Shown here one piece after another: positions 17,334 to 27,416 of a stretch of DNA of 64,000 bases. This DNA is from an uncultured Bacteroidales bacterium. GTDB taxonomy: Bacteria; Bacteroidota; Bacteroidia; Bacteroidales; Bacteroidaceae. Below the pieces are notes generated by a model, which did no database searches, was not told the DNA's origin, and saw nothing but the letters and a program-made list of their open reading frames with translations. Where the stretch lies: assembly GCA_902778625.1 (NCBI GenBank), contig CACYYM010000005.1, positions 1-64,000 on the forward strand, read 5' to 3'. Each line of letters starts with the position of its first letter. Within the stretch, counting starts at the first letter, position 1. A program made the position numbers and the translations under genes.

Positions 17334-19772
17334 ATGAAGAAGAAAACATTAATTGCGGCCTTGCTGCTGGTGGTGGCAGGCGTGCAGAGTGCTTTGGCAC
17401 AGAGAGTAGTGATTCATCTTTCGGACAATCACAAGGTGAGGTACAGTTTGGCGAGAGTTGACAGCATCAGCTTCGAGGAGCTTGAAGTGGGCGACTACGA
17501 CTTCGTCGATATGGGCTTGCCTTCAGGCACGCTTTGGGCTGACCATAATGTCGGCGCAGATAATCCTGAAGAGAACGGCGCACACTATGCATGGGGCGAG
17601 ACAGAACCAAAGGATGAATACAGCTGGGCGACTTACAAGTATTGCAACGGAACTTATGACACATTGACCAAATACTGCATACATAGCGGCTATGGTCCTG
17701 TTGATAACATTACAGAGCTTGAGGCAGAGGATGATGCAGCTTCTGCAAACTGGGGCAATGGCTGGCAAACGCCGAGCTACCCTCAGTTGAACGAGCTGCT
17801 CTGCGGTGCTTATACCTTAATAGAATATACAACGCAGAAAGGCATTAATGGACTGAAAGTGACAAGTAAGGCTAACGGCAACACACTCTTCTTCCCTGCT
17901 GCTGGCTATTACGATGGCACAGAACTTCAGCAGGCAGGTGTCCTCGGCTGGTATATGTCACGTACACTCTTCAAATATAGCTCTACTTACTCGGAGGATA
18001 TGTACTTCTCACCTTCATCTACATCTCTTGGAACTGCACAAACGACCTATGTGGGTCGTTATTGGGGCAAGTCTGTTCGTCCTGTCCGCTATCAAGACGA
18101 TCCTTATGATGATTGGAAGGTTACAAAGATCATTGTAAAGAAGGGTGTTTCTTCGTCAGGCGATAAAGATGTTATTCTTGCGCCAGGCGAAACAGAGGAA
18201 CTAGTAGCATCCGTATATCCTGAATATGCAAAGAACAGAGCCGTAACTTGGGAGAGCAGCGACGAGGCTGTGGCTACTGTTACAAGCGATGGTCTTGTTA
18301 CGGCAGTTGGCATTGGCGTTTGCTCGATTATTGTTCGTGCAACTGACGGCAGCGGTGTGACGGGCGAATGTGAGGTGACGGTTATCGATCCTCATCCTTA
18401 TGTTGACCTCGGCTTGCCAAGCGGAACGCTTTGGGCAACGATGAACATCGGCGCAGAGAGTCCTGAACAGTACGGCACATACTTTGCTTGGGGCGAGACA
18501 TCGCAGAAGACTAACTACAGCTACGATGCATATACCTCTATCGATGTTGCTGAACTGCCAGCCAATAAGGATGCCGCAACCGTCAACTGGGGCGAGCTGT
18601 GGCAGATGCCTTGCATAGAACAGATACGGGAACTGGTTGACGAAGATGGTCTCTATGTTACAAAGCTGTGGACGACACAGAACGGCGTCAACGGTTGGAA
18701 GATAACAAGCAAGTCGAACGGCAACAGCATCTTCCTTCCTGCCGCAGGTTTGTTCTGGGAAGGGGCCATGACCGGTAAAGGCGAGAGGGGCGGCTATTGG
18801 GGGCGCACCCTCGACATGGATAGCTATGCTTGGTGCATATACTTCAATTCCGGCTACTGTGGCTATAATAGTATGAGTGGTGCGACAGGCATGACCGTTC
18901 GTCCTGTTCGTGTTCAGGAAGAACCTTATACCTGGCCAGTCCTTCGCCTTGAGCTGCCTGCAACACTTGAAATCAACGAAGGCGAAAGTGCATACCTCTC
19001 ACCCTTAATCATTCCTAATTATGCCCATTACGATGACATTGTCTTGGAAAGCAGCGATGAGAGTGTGGCAACAGTCAGTGGTTATGAAGTGACAGGCGTT
19101 GGTTCCGGCACTTGCACCATTACTTGTCGCCTCACAAATGACAGCAGCATCTATGCCGAGTGCCAGGTAACGGTAACAAGTGCGTTTGTTGACCTTGCTT
19201 TGCCAAGCGGAACGCTTTGGGCAAAGTGCAATGTAGGTGCAAGCACGCCAGAAGAGTATGGCGATTATTTTGCTTGGGGCGAGACAACACCGAAGACAGA
19301 GTTCGGTTGGGGCAATTATGCGCACAGCAATGCTTCAGGCACTAAGATGCTCAAGTATTGTTCGCTTAGCTCATTCGGCACGGTTGATAACCTGTCAGAA
19401 CTCGAGGCAGAGGACGATGCGGCTACAGCAAACCCGGCTTGGGGCGAAGAATGGCAAACGCCAAGCTATGAGCAAATGTCCGAACTGTTTAACGATGCGA
19501 ACACGACAAGAGCGTTCACGACACAGAACGGCGTGAACGGCTTGCTGATAACAAGCGTCCACAATAGCAGAAAAATCTTCCTGCCGGCAGCAGGTCAATA
19601 CACCTCTGATTCTGTTAGTGGTGCTTCAGTATCAGGTTGCTATTGGTCGCGTACGGTTGGAGAAGAGGACAGTTGTTGGGGCGCAGTATGCGTGTCGTTC
19701 AACTCGGAGGAAAACAAGTTGGACTTCCGTGAACGCCGTTGGGGACAAAGCGTCCGTCCAGTAAGGAAATAG
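17334..19772 (+). CDS. Secreted protein with three FISUMP-like domains and two Big_2 domains
   Basis: An 812-residue exported protein with signal peptide MKKKTLIAALLLVVAGVQSALA. Three copies of a domain of about 180-200 residues open with VDLGLPSGTLWA..NVGA..PEE.G.YFAWGE (residues about 56, 355 and 617). Each ends with a W/YGKSVRPVR-type motif. The pattern resembles the Fibrobacter succinogenes major paralogous domain. Two bacterial Ig-like (Big_2) domains separate them, each with WESSDEAVATV or LESSDESVATV. The function is unknown; the build suggests a surface or extracellular protein. The three copies are similar in DNA as well, pointing to internal duplication. Confidence 0.8.
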   Translation: MKKKTLIAALLLVVAGVQSALAQRVVIHLSDNHKVRYSLARVDSISFEELEVGDYDFVDMGLPSGTLWADHNVGADNPEENGAHYAWGETEPKDEYSWATYKYCNGTYDTLTKYCIHSGYGPVDNITELEAEDDAASANWGNGWQTPSYPQLNELLCGAYTLIEYTTQKGINGLKVTSKANGNTLFFPAAGYYDGTELQQAGVLGWYMSRTLFKYSSTYSEDMYFSPSSTSLGTAQTTYVGRYWGKSVRPVRYQDDPYDDWKVTKIIVKKGVSSSGDKDVILAPGETEELVASVYPEYAKNRAVTWESSDEAVATVTSDGLVTAVGIGVCSIIVRATDGSGVTGECEVTVIDPHPYVDLGLPSGTLWATMNIGAESPEQYGTYFAWGETSQKTNYSYDAYTSIDVAELPANKDAATVNWGELWQMPCIEQIRELVDEDGLYVTKLWTTQNGVNGWKITSKSNGNSIFLPAAGLFWEGAMTGKGERGGYWGRTLDMDSYAWCIYFNSGYCGYNSMSGATGMTVRPVRVQEEPYTWPVLRLELPATLEINEGESAYLSPLIIPNYAHYDDIVLESSDESVATVSGYEVTGVGSGTCTITCRLTNDSSIYAECQVTVTSAFVDLALPSGTLWAKCNVGASTPEEYGDYFAWGETTPKTEFGWGNYAHSNASGTKMLKYCSLSSFGTVDNLSELEAEDDAATANPAWGEEWQTPSYEQMSELFNDANTTRAFTTQNGVNGLLITSVHNSRKIFLPAAGQYTSDSVSGASVSGCYWSRTVGEEDSCWGAVCVSFNSEENKLDFRERRWGQSVRPVRK

Positions 19773-19804
19773 GGAAAGAATAAGAAATTAAGACAATACG
19801 AAAA

Positions 19805-19844
19805 GGTGGCGGGTTTGCTTGGTGCAGGCCTGCCACCATGTTTT
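19805..19844 (+). terminator. Probable terminator after the FISUMP-like gene
   Basis: GGTGGCGGG at 19805-19813 pairs with CCTGCCACC at 19829-19837 with one G-T pair, followed shortly by TTTT. The loop is fairly long (15 bases). Confidence 0.5.
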
Positions 19845-19900
19845 GTGCATGTGCATTTGTGCAACCTCCTATATATAGAAGATGCACGAACGCACAAAAC

Positions 19901-19988
19901 ATAACGTGGCTAAAATGCAAATTCGGCGTGCTAAGTTTGACAACATAACGTGCCTAATTCTCCAACTAAGCATGTCGCGTTTTTCGAC
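19901..19988. repeat. 22-bp phased repeat array C (AACGTG type)
   Basis: Core tetranucleotides CGTG, CGTG, CGTG and CATG start at 19905, 19927, 19949 and 19971, exactly 22 bases apart. Linkers such as TTTGACAAC and TCTCCAAC separate them. The array sits upstream of the tamB promoter. Confidence 0.8.
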
Positions 19989-20016
19989 GTCTTCTTTTAG
20001 AAAAAAAGAAGAATGC

Positions 20017-20047
20017 TTTGTTGTATGGCAAGAAAAGCGTAAATTTG
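20017..20047 (+). promoter_or_regulatory. Promoter of tamB, abutting its start codon
   Basis: TTTG at 20017-20020 and TAAATTTG at 20040-20047, 19 bases apart. The only usable start codon, GTG at 20052, begins 4 bases after the box. An in-frame TAA lies inside the box. Confidence 0.65.
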
Positions 20048-20051
20048 CAGC

Positions 20052-23000
20052 GTGAAACGCGCGCTGAAATACATCTTCAGGACACTTCTGGCGCTGGTAT
20101 TGCTTGTTGTGATGCTTGCCGCCAGCCTTTATCTGCCTCCTGTTCAAAGGTGGGCAGTGAACCGCCTTACTGCCTATATCGAAGAGAAAACAGGCCTCGA
20201 GGTGTCCATCGGTAGCGTGCATTTGTCTCCTCTCCTCGACCTCAAGCTTGGACAGGTACATGTTGCGAAGCCACCTACTGATATCTTAAATGTAGAGGGT
20301 GCACTCGTTGACCTCGACCTTACACGCTTGCTGACTGGACATGTTGGCGTAGAAGCTATCGAACTCTCTGATGGTAGTATCAACACAACTGAGTGGATAG
20401 AGTCGCTCGCCATGGATGGCAGCATCGGCAAACTCAAGATTGTTGCCGACGACATTGACTTGAGGAAGAAGAAAGTAAACGTGAAGGATGTCACGCTCGA
20501 CGGCTGTGTGCTCGACATGAAGCTTCGCGAGGCTGCCGAGGAAGACACGACAGAGAGCGAGCCGCTGGATTGGCAGATTGATGTCGAGAAGCTCAGCATC
20601 AATCAAAGCAAGATAGCATTGAAACTGCCGAACGATGCGATGCGCGTTAAAGCCAGTATTCGTCAGGCAAGTCTTGATAGCGGTGACATCAGCTTGAGCA
20701 AGGGAATTTATCACGTCGGCAAGGTTAGGCTTGATGCGGAGAGTTTGGAGTATGACATTCCGGGCTCTAATCCTGTCAAGGGCTTCGATGTCAATCATCT
20801 TGCTTTCCGCGATATGAAGCTCGACCTCGAGAAGTTGTCTTTCAATCAGAACACATCGGCTCTCAATGGTCAATTAAAGAAACTTGCCTTCAAGGAGAAG
20901 AGTGGCTTCAAACTCGACAACCTTGCCGTCAACCTTGCCCTCGATGCAAAGCATCTCACGGCGCGAGGTCTCGATCTGAAGACACCAAACAGTTCTGCCA
21001 GCGGCAACATTGACTTCGATTGGAACGCATTCTCGCCAAAGGAGCGTGGACAAATGAAAGCAGACTTGCAGGCTTCCATAGGGCATAAGGATGTCCTTTG
21101 CCTTGCTGAGGCTTACATGCCGAAGGACCTCGCCAAGTGTTATCCGTCGCAGCCTTTGAACATCGACCTCGTGGCAAACGGCAACATCGACGACCTCTCG
21201 CTGCAGACTTGCAATGTGCTGATGCCGAGCGTCATTGACATACGCACCACAGGCTCCGTGCAGAACCTCACCGACAGTGCTCGCATCGGGGCTGACCTGA
21301 AGTGGGACATCATAACGATGGACCTTCGCTGCGTCAATCGCTACCTCGGCTTGACGGACGTTCGCTTCCCCAAGATGACCATACATGCCGACACCAGGCT
21401 TCGCGATGCGTCGAAGCTCACGGCTGACGCCTTGCTCCAAGAGGGCAGGGGACGGGCACACGTTGTCGGCGACATAGACCTGAACGCGATGGCTTATCAA
21501 GGCACTGCCCGCATAGCTAACCTCAACCTGCATGACTTCCTGCCCAAGGACTCGCTGTATGCCGTGACCGCCAACGCCAAGTTCTCGGGCAGAGGCACAG
21601 ACTTCCTTAGTCCAAAGACGACGCTCCATACCCAAGCAGACATCACGCATCTGGGTTATGCGTCGTGGGATTTTGACAACATCAAGGCAGACTGCAAGTT
21701 GGAGAAGGGCAAGGCGATGGTCGAGATGCACAGCAATAATGACCTGCTTGCGATGCAAGGTTGCATCAATGCCTCCATCACGGACAGAAAGTTGCAGGCG
21801 GCCGACTTCAACGTTGACCTTAGTCATATCGACCTTTACGCCTTGCATTTGGCGAAGAAGCCGCTCAAGGCCAGCATGGTCATGCATCTCGATGGTGCTT
21901 CAGACTTTAAGCAGACGCACAACTTGAAGGCACGCGTCGAGGCTGTCGAACTCACTACGGCCGACAGCATCGTCCATCCGCTCGATCTTACGCTCGATGC
22001 CAATCTGACGCCCGAACTCATCGAAGCAAAAGCATTTGCCGGCGACCTCAGCCTTGCTGTCTCGTCCGACCAAGGACTCGACTCGTTGCTGGCGCGCATC
22101 GAAAACTTCACGGGAGAGCTGACGAGAGAGATGGACAGCCTTCGCATCAAGCAAGATACGCTTCGCACGCTTCTGCCGCATCTCAAGATGGAGCTGACGT
22201 GCGGGCAGAAGAACCCGATAGGCAACATCCTCCGCCATGCCACAGGCTACAGCTTCCGTGACCTCTCCTTGAACCTTGTGGCATCGCCCGAGGAAGGCTT
22301 GAAGGGCAATGGCCACATGCATGGTCTCAACACGGGCGCCATTTTGCTCGACAGTATTTACTGGAACATCAAACAAGAGGAAACAGGCCTCGCCCTCGAT
22401 GCCCGTGTGGCGAACGGACCGAAGAACAGCATTGTCACCTTCATGTCGCAGCTCCATGCTTCTTTGACAGAGACGGGAGCCAACACACATCTCGCCTTCT
22501 TCGATGCCAAAGGACAAAAGAGCGTGGACTTCGGCTTGGCGATCGACCTGCTTGCCGACGGCTTCCGTGCCCACTTCACACCGCTCAACCCAATTATCGC
22601 GTACCGCAACTTTACGCTCAACGAGGACAACTTCGTCACTCTGACCAACAGCGGACACCTCAATGCTCTCGTTGACCTCTTGGCCGACGACGGCACAGGC
22701 TTGAAGCTTTATACGACGCCCAACGACGAGGCTCAGCAGGATGTTTCCCTTAGCGTGAACCACTTCAATGTGGGCGAGCTGACGCAAGTCATTCCTTTCA
22801 TGCCCGACATCAGCGGCTTCCTGCATGGCGATTTCCACTACATGCAAGCCGACAGCACGACCACCGTTTCGGCGGAAATGCTCGTGAAGCAGATGGCATA
22901 CAACGGTGTCGGGCTCGGCGACATCGGTCTGAACGGCGTTTATTTCCCAAATGCCGATGCCTCGCATTATGTTGACGGCATCGTCACGCTCAACGGCGAA

Positions 23001-24674
23001 GAGGTGCTTTTGGTGAACGGCAGATATCATGAGGAGAAAGGGAAGGGAATGATAGACGGCGAGACATCCTTCCAGAAGCTGCCCTTTGCGTTCCTCAATG
23101 CCTTCATGCCTGACGGGCCATTTGCTTTGAGCGGCTATGCTTGGGGCGACTTCAAACTGACGGGCTTCACCGACAACCCCATCCTGAACGGCGAGCTGAA
23201 GACCGAATCCTTGCATATCGACGCGGACAGCTACAACGTCAACCTGCAAATTCCCGACCACACGATAACCGTCAAGAACAGCCGCATCGACCTCAACCGC
23301 ATCGAGGCATATGCGGCAGGCAAGACGCCGCTTGTGCTCGACGGCAACATCGACTTCAGCGACCTTGACCGCGTGCTGCTCGATGTGAACGTTCGTGCCG
23401 ACAATTACCAACTTATCAATGCGCCGAAGCGTCAGGGCTCATTGGCTTATGGTAAGGTTTTCGTCAACCTTGGCGGAAGGCTTTGGGGCACAGCCAACGA
23501 CCTCCGGATGCGCGGAAAACTCGACGTGCTGGGCAGTACCGACGTGAGCTGTGTCCTGACCGATACGCCATTGACCGTCGACGACCAGCTCTCGGACATT
23601 GTCACCTTTGTTGATTTCAACGACACGATTGCCACGGAAGCCATCGACGTGAAGCGCCAGAGCATAGACATGCAGATGAATGTCAACATTGCCGAGACCG
23701 CGCAGATTCACTGCTTCTTGAGCGACATGGGCAACGACTATATCGACCTGCAGGGTGGGGGTGAGATGACGTTGACCTACGACCTCCAGAACGACATGCA
23801 GCTTTGGGGACGCTATACCATCAACAAGGGCGTGATGCGCTACTCGCTGATGGCTATCCCCTTGAACGACTTCCAGATAGCGCAAGGCAGCTACGTCGAG
23901 TTCCAGGGCAAGGTGACCAATCCTCGTCTTCACATCAATGCAAGCGAACGCGTACGCTCAACAGTAACGGAGAACAGCGTGCCGCGCAACGTCACTTTCG
24001 ACGTAGGACTTGCCATCAGCCGGACGCTCGACGACATGGGGCTCGAGTTCACGCTGGAGGCTCCCGAAGACCTGACTGTGCAGAACCAGCTCTCTTCGAT
24101 GACGGCCGAGGAGCGCGGACGTGTGGCAGTCACCATGCTTGTCACGGGCATGTACGTTACCGACGATGCCGAGACGAACGGCGGCTACAACTATGCAAAC
24201 ACGCTCAACGCCTACCTGCAGAGCGCCATCAACGAAATTGCAGGCAAGGCGCTCAGCACCGTCGACGTCAACTTCGGCATCCAGAGCGGCACATCCGAGG
24301 CAGGCACGAACACCACCGACTACAGTTTCAGCTTCGCGAAACGTTTCTGGGGCAACCGCATCAGCGTCATTATCGGCGGAAAGGTCAGCTCGGGACGCGA
24401 TGCAGTTAACAACGGGCAGACCATCATCGACAATATCGCCATCGAATATCGTCTCGACAAGTCTGGGTCGCGCTACGTTAACCTCTTCTACGATAATAAC
24501 TACGAGTCGCTGCTCGAGGGACAAGTGACGAAGATGGGTGGCGGCATCGTCTTGAGAAAAAAATCCGACAAGCTGGGCGAGCTCTTCATCTTCAAGAAAA
24601 ACAAGGAGCAGCAGCCGCCTGCCATGAAGCCCGAGGAAGTGAAACCAGAAGAACAGGAAAAGGGAAATGAATAG
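20052..24674 (+). CDS. tamB: TamB, inner-membrane-anchored outer-membrane assembly protein
   Basis: A 1540-residue protein with one N-terminal membrane anchor (LLALVLLVVMLAASLYL) followed by AsmA-like sequence (RLTAYIEEKTGLEVSIGSVHLSPLLDL). A very long repetitive beta-rich body comes next. The C-terminal TamB/DUF490 domain is recognisable from GRYTINKGVMRYSL, VEFQGKVTNPRLHINA and LSTVDVNFGIQSG. TamB spans the periplasm and works with a BamA-type partner, here the next gene, in outer-membrane protein or lipid delivery. The GTG start is forced by an in-frame stop 12 bases upstream. A Pro/Glu/Lys-rich tail ends the protein. The stop overlaps the next ATG by 8 bases. Confidence 0.88.
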   Translation: MKRALKYIFRTLLALVLLVVMLAASLYLPPVQRWAVNRLTAYIEEKTGLEVSIGSVHLSPLLDLKLGQVHVAKPPTDILNVEGALVDLDLTRLLTGHVGVEAIELSDGSINTTEWIESLAMDGSIGKLKIVADDIDLRKKKVNVKDVTLDGCVLDMKLREAAEEDTTESEPLDWQIDVEKLSINQSKIALKLPNDAMRVKASIRQASLDSGDISLSKGIYHVGKVRLDAESLEYDIPGSNPVKGFDVNHLAFRDMKLDLEKLSFNQNTSALNGQLKKLAFKEKSGFKLDNLAVNLALDAKHLTARGLDLKTPNSSASGNIDFDWNAFSPKERGQMKADLQASIGHKDVLCLAEAYMPKDLAKCYPSQPLNIDLVANGNIDDLSLQTCNVLMPSVIDIRTTGSVQNLTDSARIGADLKWDIITMDLRCVNRYLGLTDVRFPKMTIHADTRLRDASKLTADALLQEGRGRAHVVGDIDLNAMAYQGTARIANLNLHDFLPKDSLYAVTANAKFSGRGTDFLSPKTTLHTQADITHLGYASWDFDNIKADCKLEKGKAMVEMHSNNDLLAMQGCINASITDRKLQAADFNVDLSHIDLYALHLAKKPLKASMVMHLDGASDFKQTHNLKARVEAVELTTADSIVHPLDLTLDANLTPELIEAKAFAGDLSLAVSSDQGLDSLLARIENFTGELTREMDSLRIKQDTLRTLLPHLKMELTCGQKNPIGNILRHATGYSFRDLSLNLVASPEEGLKGNGHMHGLNTGAILLDSIYWNIKQEETGLALDARVANGPKNSIVTFMSQLHASLTETGANTHLAFFDAKGQKSVDFGLAIDLLADGFRAHFTPLNPIIAYRNFTLNEDNFVTLTNSGHLNALVDLLADDGTGLKLYTTPNDEAQQDVSLSVNHFNVGELTQVIPFMPDISGFLHGDFHYMQADSTTTVSAEMLVKQMAYNGVGLGDIGLNGVYFPNADASHYVDGIVTLNGEEVLLVNGRYHEEKGKGMIDGETSFQKLPFAFLNAFMPDGPFALSGYAWGDFKLTGFTDNPILNGELKTESLHIDADSYNVNLQIPDHTITVKNSRIDLNRIEAYAAGKTPLVLDGNIDFSDLDRVLLDVNVRADNYQLINAPKRQGSLAYGKVFVNLGGRLWGTANDLRMRGKLDVLGSTDVSCVLTDTPLTVDDQLSDIVTFVDFNDTIATEAIDVKRQSIDMQMNVNIAETAQIHCFLSDMGNDYIDLQGGGEMTLTYDLQNDMQLWGRYTINKGVMRYSLMAIPLNDFQIAQGSYVEFQGKVTNPRLHINASERVRSTVTENSVPRNVTFDVGLAISRTLDDMGLEFTLEAPEDLTVQNQLSSMTAEERGRVAVTMLVTGMYVTDDAETNGGYNYANTLNAYLQSAINEIAGKALSTVDVNFGIQSGTSEAGTNTTDYSFSFAKRFWGNRISVIIGGKVSSGRDAVNNGQTIIDNIAIEYRLDKSGSRYVNLFYDNNYESLLEGQVTKMGGGIVLRKKSDKLGELFIFKKNKEQQPPAMKPEEVKPEEQEKGNE

Positions 24675-27321
24675 GTATCGAGTGGAAATGTTAAAATCCC
24701 CGCGTGCGGCGATGGCAATCCCCGCGTGCGGCGATGGCAATCCCCGCGTGCGGCGTTTGCAATCTCCGCGTGCGGCGTTTGGAATCGCCCTGTATGTGGT
24801 GCTCTGTTTGCTCGCTTCGGGATGCTCCATTACGAACAATCTGCCGAAAGGTGAAAAGCTCTATCGTGGCATCAAGAGCATTGACTACGACAAGGGGCCG
24901 ACTCGGGAGAAGATGGCGGAACAGGAGGGCGTCATCACAGCCCTTGCCGATGCCTACAACACCGTTGAGGGCTTGCTGACGGGCGATGCGTCGGTTCTGC
25001 AATCGGACGACATGAGCGATAAAGCCGTTCGCGACAGTCTTCGCCATGCTTCGCAGAAAGACCAGGAGGCTTATGAAGCGACAAAGGAAGAGGTCGAGGC
25101 AGTGCTCTCCTATGCTCCCAATGGTGCCCTTATGGGCAGCAGCTTCGTGACGCATCCTTTCCCTATTAAGCTCTTGATTTATAACAAGTATGCTGGTAGC
25201 AAGCACCGCTTTGGCAAGTGGATGTTCAACCACTTCGCTGCCTCGCCCGTGCTCATCAGCAATGTCAATCCGCGCTTGAGGGCAACCGTCGCTAAAAACA
25301 CCCTTCGCTCTCGCGGCTATTTCCGTGCGCAAACGTCGTTCGAGACTATTCCCGATCCGCGCGACACCCTGAAGGAGCGCGTTCGCTACAATATCCATCC
25401 GGGTCCCGTCTATCACCTCGACAGCATAGCCTATCTGAATTTCCCGGAACAGGCAGACAGCATTATCAGTAACATAGATGTCCCGTCCGCACTTCATCGT
25501 GGAGACCCCTTCAGCGTCGTCAGCCTCGAAGCAGAACGTACCCGAATTGTCACCGCTTTGCGAGAGCAAGGTTACTACTACCAGCGGAACGAGCACATCA
25601 CTTTCCGTGCCGATACCCTGCAGACGCCGATGCTCGTTAAGCTGCAGGTTCAGCCCTCGCCAACCGCTCCGCCAGAAGCGATGAAGCCTTATAATATAGG
25701 TAGCACGCGCGTAAACATATATAAATATGGCGACCGGCATATAGTGGATAGCATGACGATGCGTGGTGGCTACTCCTTCGGCTACAGCCGACCCGTCAAG
25801 TTCAAAGAGCGTGAGCCGGGAAGCAAGAAGATGCCAAAAGCCTTGAAGGGACAGGCACCCCTGCTGAAGCCTCGTGCCATTTGGCGCTCCATGCTCTTCC
25901 GCAAAGGCGACCTCTACAAGCAATCCTTGGGCGAGCTCATGCAGGAAGGCCTTGCCTCGACAAACGTCTTCTCCTCCCTGCGCATCAATTATGTGCCAAG
26001 AGAACGGTCGATAGCCGATAGCTTGTCGTCCGACGTCAAAGAAGGCGACACGCTCGACATTGTTGTCAATGCTACGCTCGACAAGCCTTACGATGCCGAG
26101 TTCCAAGGCAACCTCACGGGCAAGACAGGCGGCCAGATAGGTCCTGGTGCCAGTTTCTCCTTCTCGAAACGCAACGCCTTCCGAGCTGCCGAGACTCTGA
26201 CGCTCAAGCTCTGGGGCTCGTATGAATGGCAGACAGGCGCAAACGTTGTGGGCAAGAGCTCGCTGCTCAATAGCTACGAATGGGGCTTAAGCGGTTCGCT
26301 ATCCTATCCGCGCTTCCGCTTCTTTGGTAGTGTGGGGCGCAGGCTTGGCCGAAAGTTTGTCTCCACGACAGCCATCGACCTGCAGGCACGCTGGCAGAAC
26401 CGAGCTGGCTTCTTCGGCAGAGTCTCTTGGAGCGCAGGCGTCAACTACACCCTGCAGCATAAGCGAAATATCAAACACGAGTTCTCACCGCTCACCATAA
26501 CCTACGACCAGCTACTGCACAGCACAGAGCGCTTCGACTCCATCGTCAACGCCAACCCCGCTCTGTATGTCTCGATGCGCGACCAGTTCGTGCCCAGTAT
26601 GTCGTACACCTTCTCGTGGGCAGGCACGCCAAAGCATCCCTCTGCCCTTACCGTCTCGTTCAAAGAGGCTTCGGCGCTTGTGTCGAGCATCTACGCCATC
26701 GCTGGCAAGCCATACAGCGAAGAGGGCAAGCGGCTCCTTGATGTGCCTTTCGCGCAGTTTGTCAAGACAACCGTTCAATACACCCGTCAGTTCCCGCTCA
26801 CGAAGCGAAGCCTTATTGCCACGCGAGCTTTTGGTGGCATCGTGTATAGCTATGGCAACGCAAAGGCAGCACCCTACAGCGAACTCTTTTCCGTGGGCGG
26901 TGCCAATAGCATACGCGCTTTCGGCATGCGAACAATCGGCCCTGGTTCGTATCATCCCGAGACGTCGCAATATTCGTACATCGACCAGATGGGCGACCTG
27001 AAGCTCGAGGTAAACGCCGAATATCGTTTCCCTATCATCGGCAAACTGAATGGCGCTGCGTTCCTCGATGCTGGAAACGTCTGGCTGCTGCGCAATAGCG
27101 AAAACCAGCCGGGCGGTAAGTTCACTTTCAAGAACTTAGGAAAAGAGATAGCTCTCGGCACAGGTGTCGGGCTACGCTACGACCTCGATTTCCTCGTCAT
27201 CCGCTTCGACCTCGGCATCGGTATCCATGCACCTTACGACACCGGCAAACGCGGCTACTACAATATGCCTAAGTTCGGCAAGTCGCTCGGCTATCACTTC
27301 GCCATCGGCTATCCTTTCTGA
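24667..27321 (+). CDS. tamL: TamL-type BamA/TamA-family outer-membrane lipoprotein
   Basis: Up to 884 residues. A lipobox (LLASGC, Cys near residue 54) follows the hydrophobic run GIALYVVLCLL. POTRA-like domains (for example RYNIHPGPVYHLDSIAYLNF) come next, then a 16-strand-type barrel ending GYHFAIGYPF with FSVGGANSIRAFGMRTIGPGSY near its end. TamL is the Bacteroidetes lipoprotein partner of TamB, which lies directly upstream. The N-terminal part of the signal peptide is encoded by a 22-bp repeat array, giving an odd Arg/Pro-rich lead. The start may be 24667 or 24688. Confidence 0.87.
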   Translation: MNRYRVEMLKSPRAAMAIPACGDGNPRVRRLQSPRAAFGIALYVVLCLLASGCSITNNLPKGEKLYRGIKSIDYDKGPTREKMAEQEGVITALADAYNTVEGLLTGDASVLQSDDMSDKAVRDSLRHASQKDQEAYEATKEEVEAVLSYAPNGALMGSSFVTHPFPIKLLIYNKYAGSKHRFGKWMFNHFAASPVLISNVNPRLRATVAKNTLRSRGYFRAQTSFETIPDPRDTLKERVRYNIHPGPVYHLDSIAYLNFPEQADSIISNIDVPSALHRGDPFSVVSLEAERTRIVTALREQGYYYQRNEHITFRADTLQTPMLVKLQVQPSPTAPPEAMKPYNIGSTRVNIYKYGDRHIVDSMTMRGGYSFGYSRPVKFKEREPGSKKMPKALKGQAPLLKPRAIWRSMLFRKGDLYKQSLGELMQEGLASTNVFSSLRINYVPRERSIADSLSSDVKEGDTLDIVVNATLDKPYDAEFQGNLTGKTGGQIGPGASFSFSKRNAFRAAETLTLKLWGSYEWQTGANVVGKSSLLNSYEWGLSGSLSYPRFRFFGSVGRRLGRKFVSTTAIDLQARWQNRAGFFGRVSWSAGVNYTLQHKRNIKHEFSPLTITYDQLLHSTERFDSIVNANPALYVSMRDQFVPSMSYTFSWAGTPKHPSALTVSFKEASALVSSIYAIAGKPYSEEGKRLLDVPFAQFVKTTVQYTRQFPLTKRSLIATRAFGGIVYSYGNAKAAPYSELFSVGGANSIRAFGMRTIGPGSYHPETSQYSYIDQMGDLKLEVNAEYRFPIIGKLNGAAFLDAGNVWLLRNSENQPGGKFTFKNLGKEIALGTGVGLRYDLDFLVIRFDLGIGIHAPYDTGKRGYYNMPKFGKSLGYHFAIGYPF
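24697..24786. repeat. 22-bp phased repeat array under the TamL signal peptide
   Basis: Four CCGCGTGCGG cores start at 24700, 24722, 24744 and 24766, all direct and exactly 22 bases apart. Because 22 is not a multiple of three, each unit is read in a different frame, giving SPRAAMA, IPACGDG, NPRVRRL and QSPRAAF. The array is translated as the n-region of the lipoprotein signal. Confidence 0.85.
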
Positions 27322-27341
27322 TTGTTAGGTAAAGAAATTAA

Positions 27342-27416
27342 TTAGGCGTGGCTAGTTGCCCAACTAACCACGCCTAATTTTCCAACTAGCCATACCTAAT
27401 TTGGCAATTAGCTGTG
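27342..27416. repeat. 22-bp phased array D with terminator-like hairpin
   Basis: Cores CGTG, CACG, CATA and TGTG start at 27347, 27369, 27391 and 27413, 22 bases apart. The first two units are inverted: 27342-27358 pairs with 27361-27377 over 17 bases with one mismatch and a CC loop, followed by TTTT. It lies between convergent tamL and aroE; the last unit runs into the aroE 3' end. Confidence 0.8.

Noticed and set aside
21900..23411. 503-codon open frame on the minus strand within tamB
   Set aside because: Antisense to a well-supported gene and without recognisable domain features.
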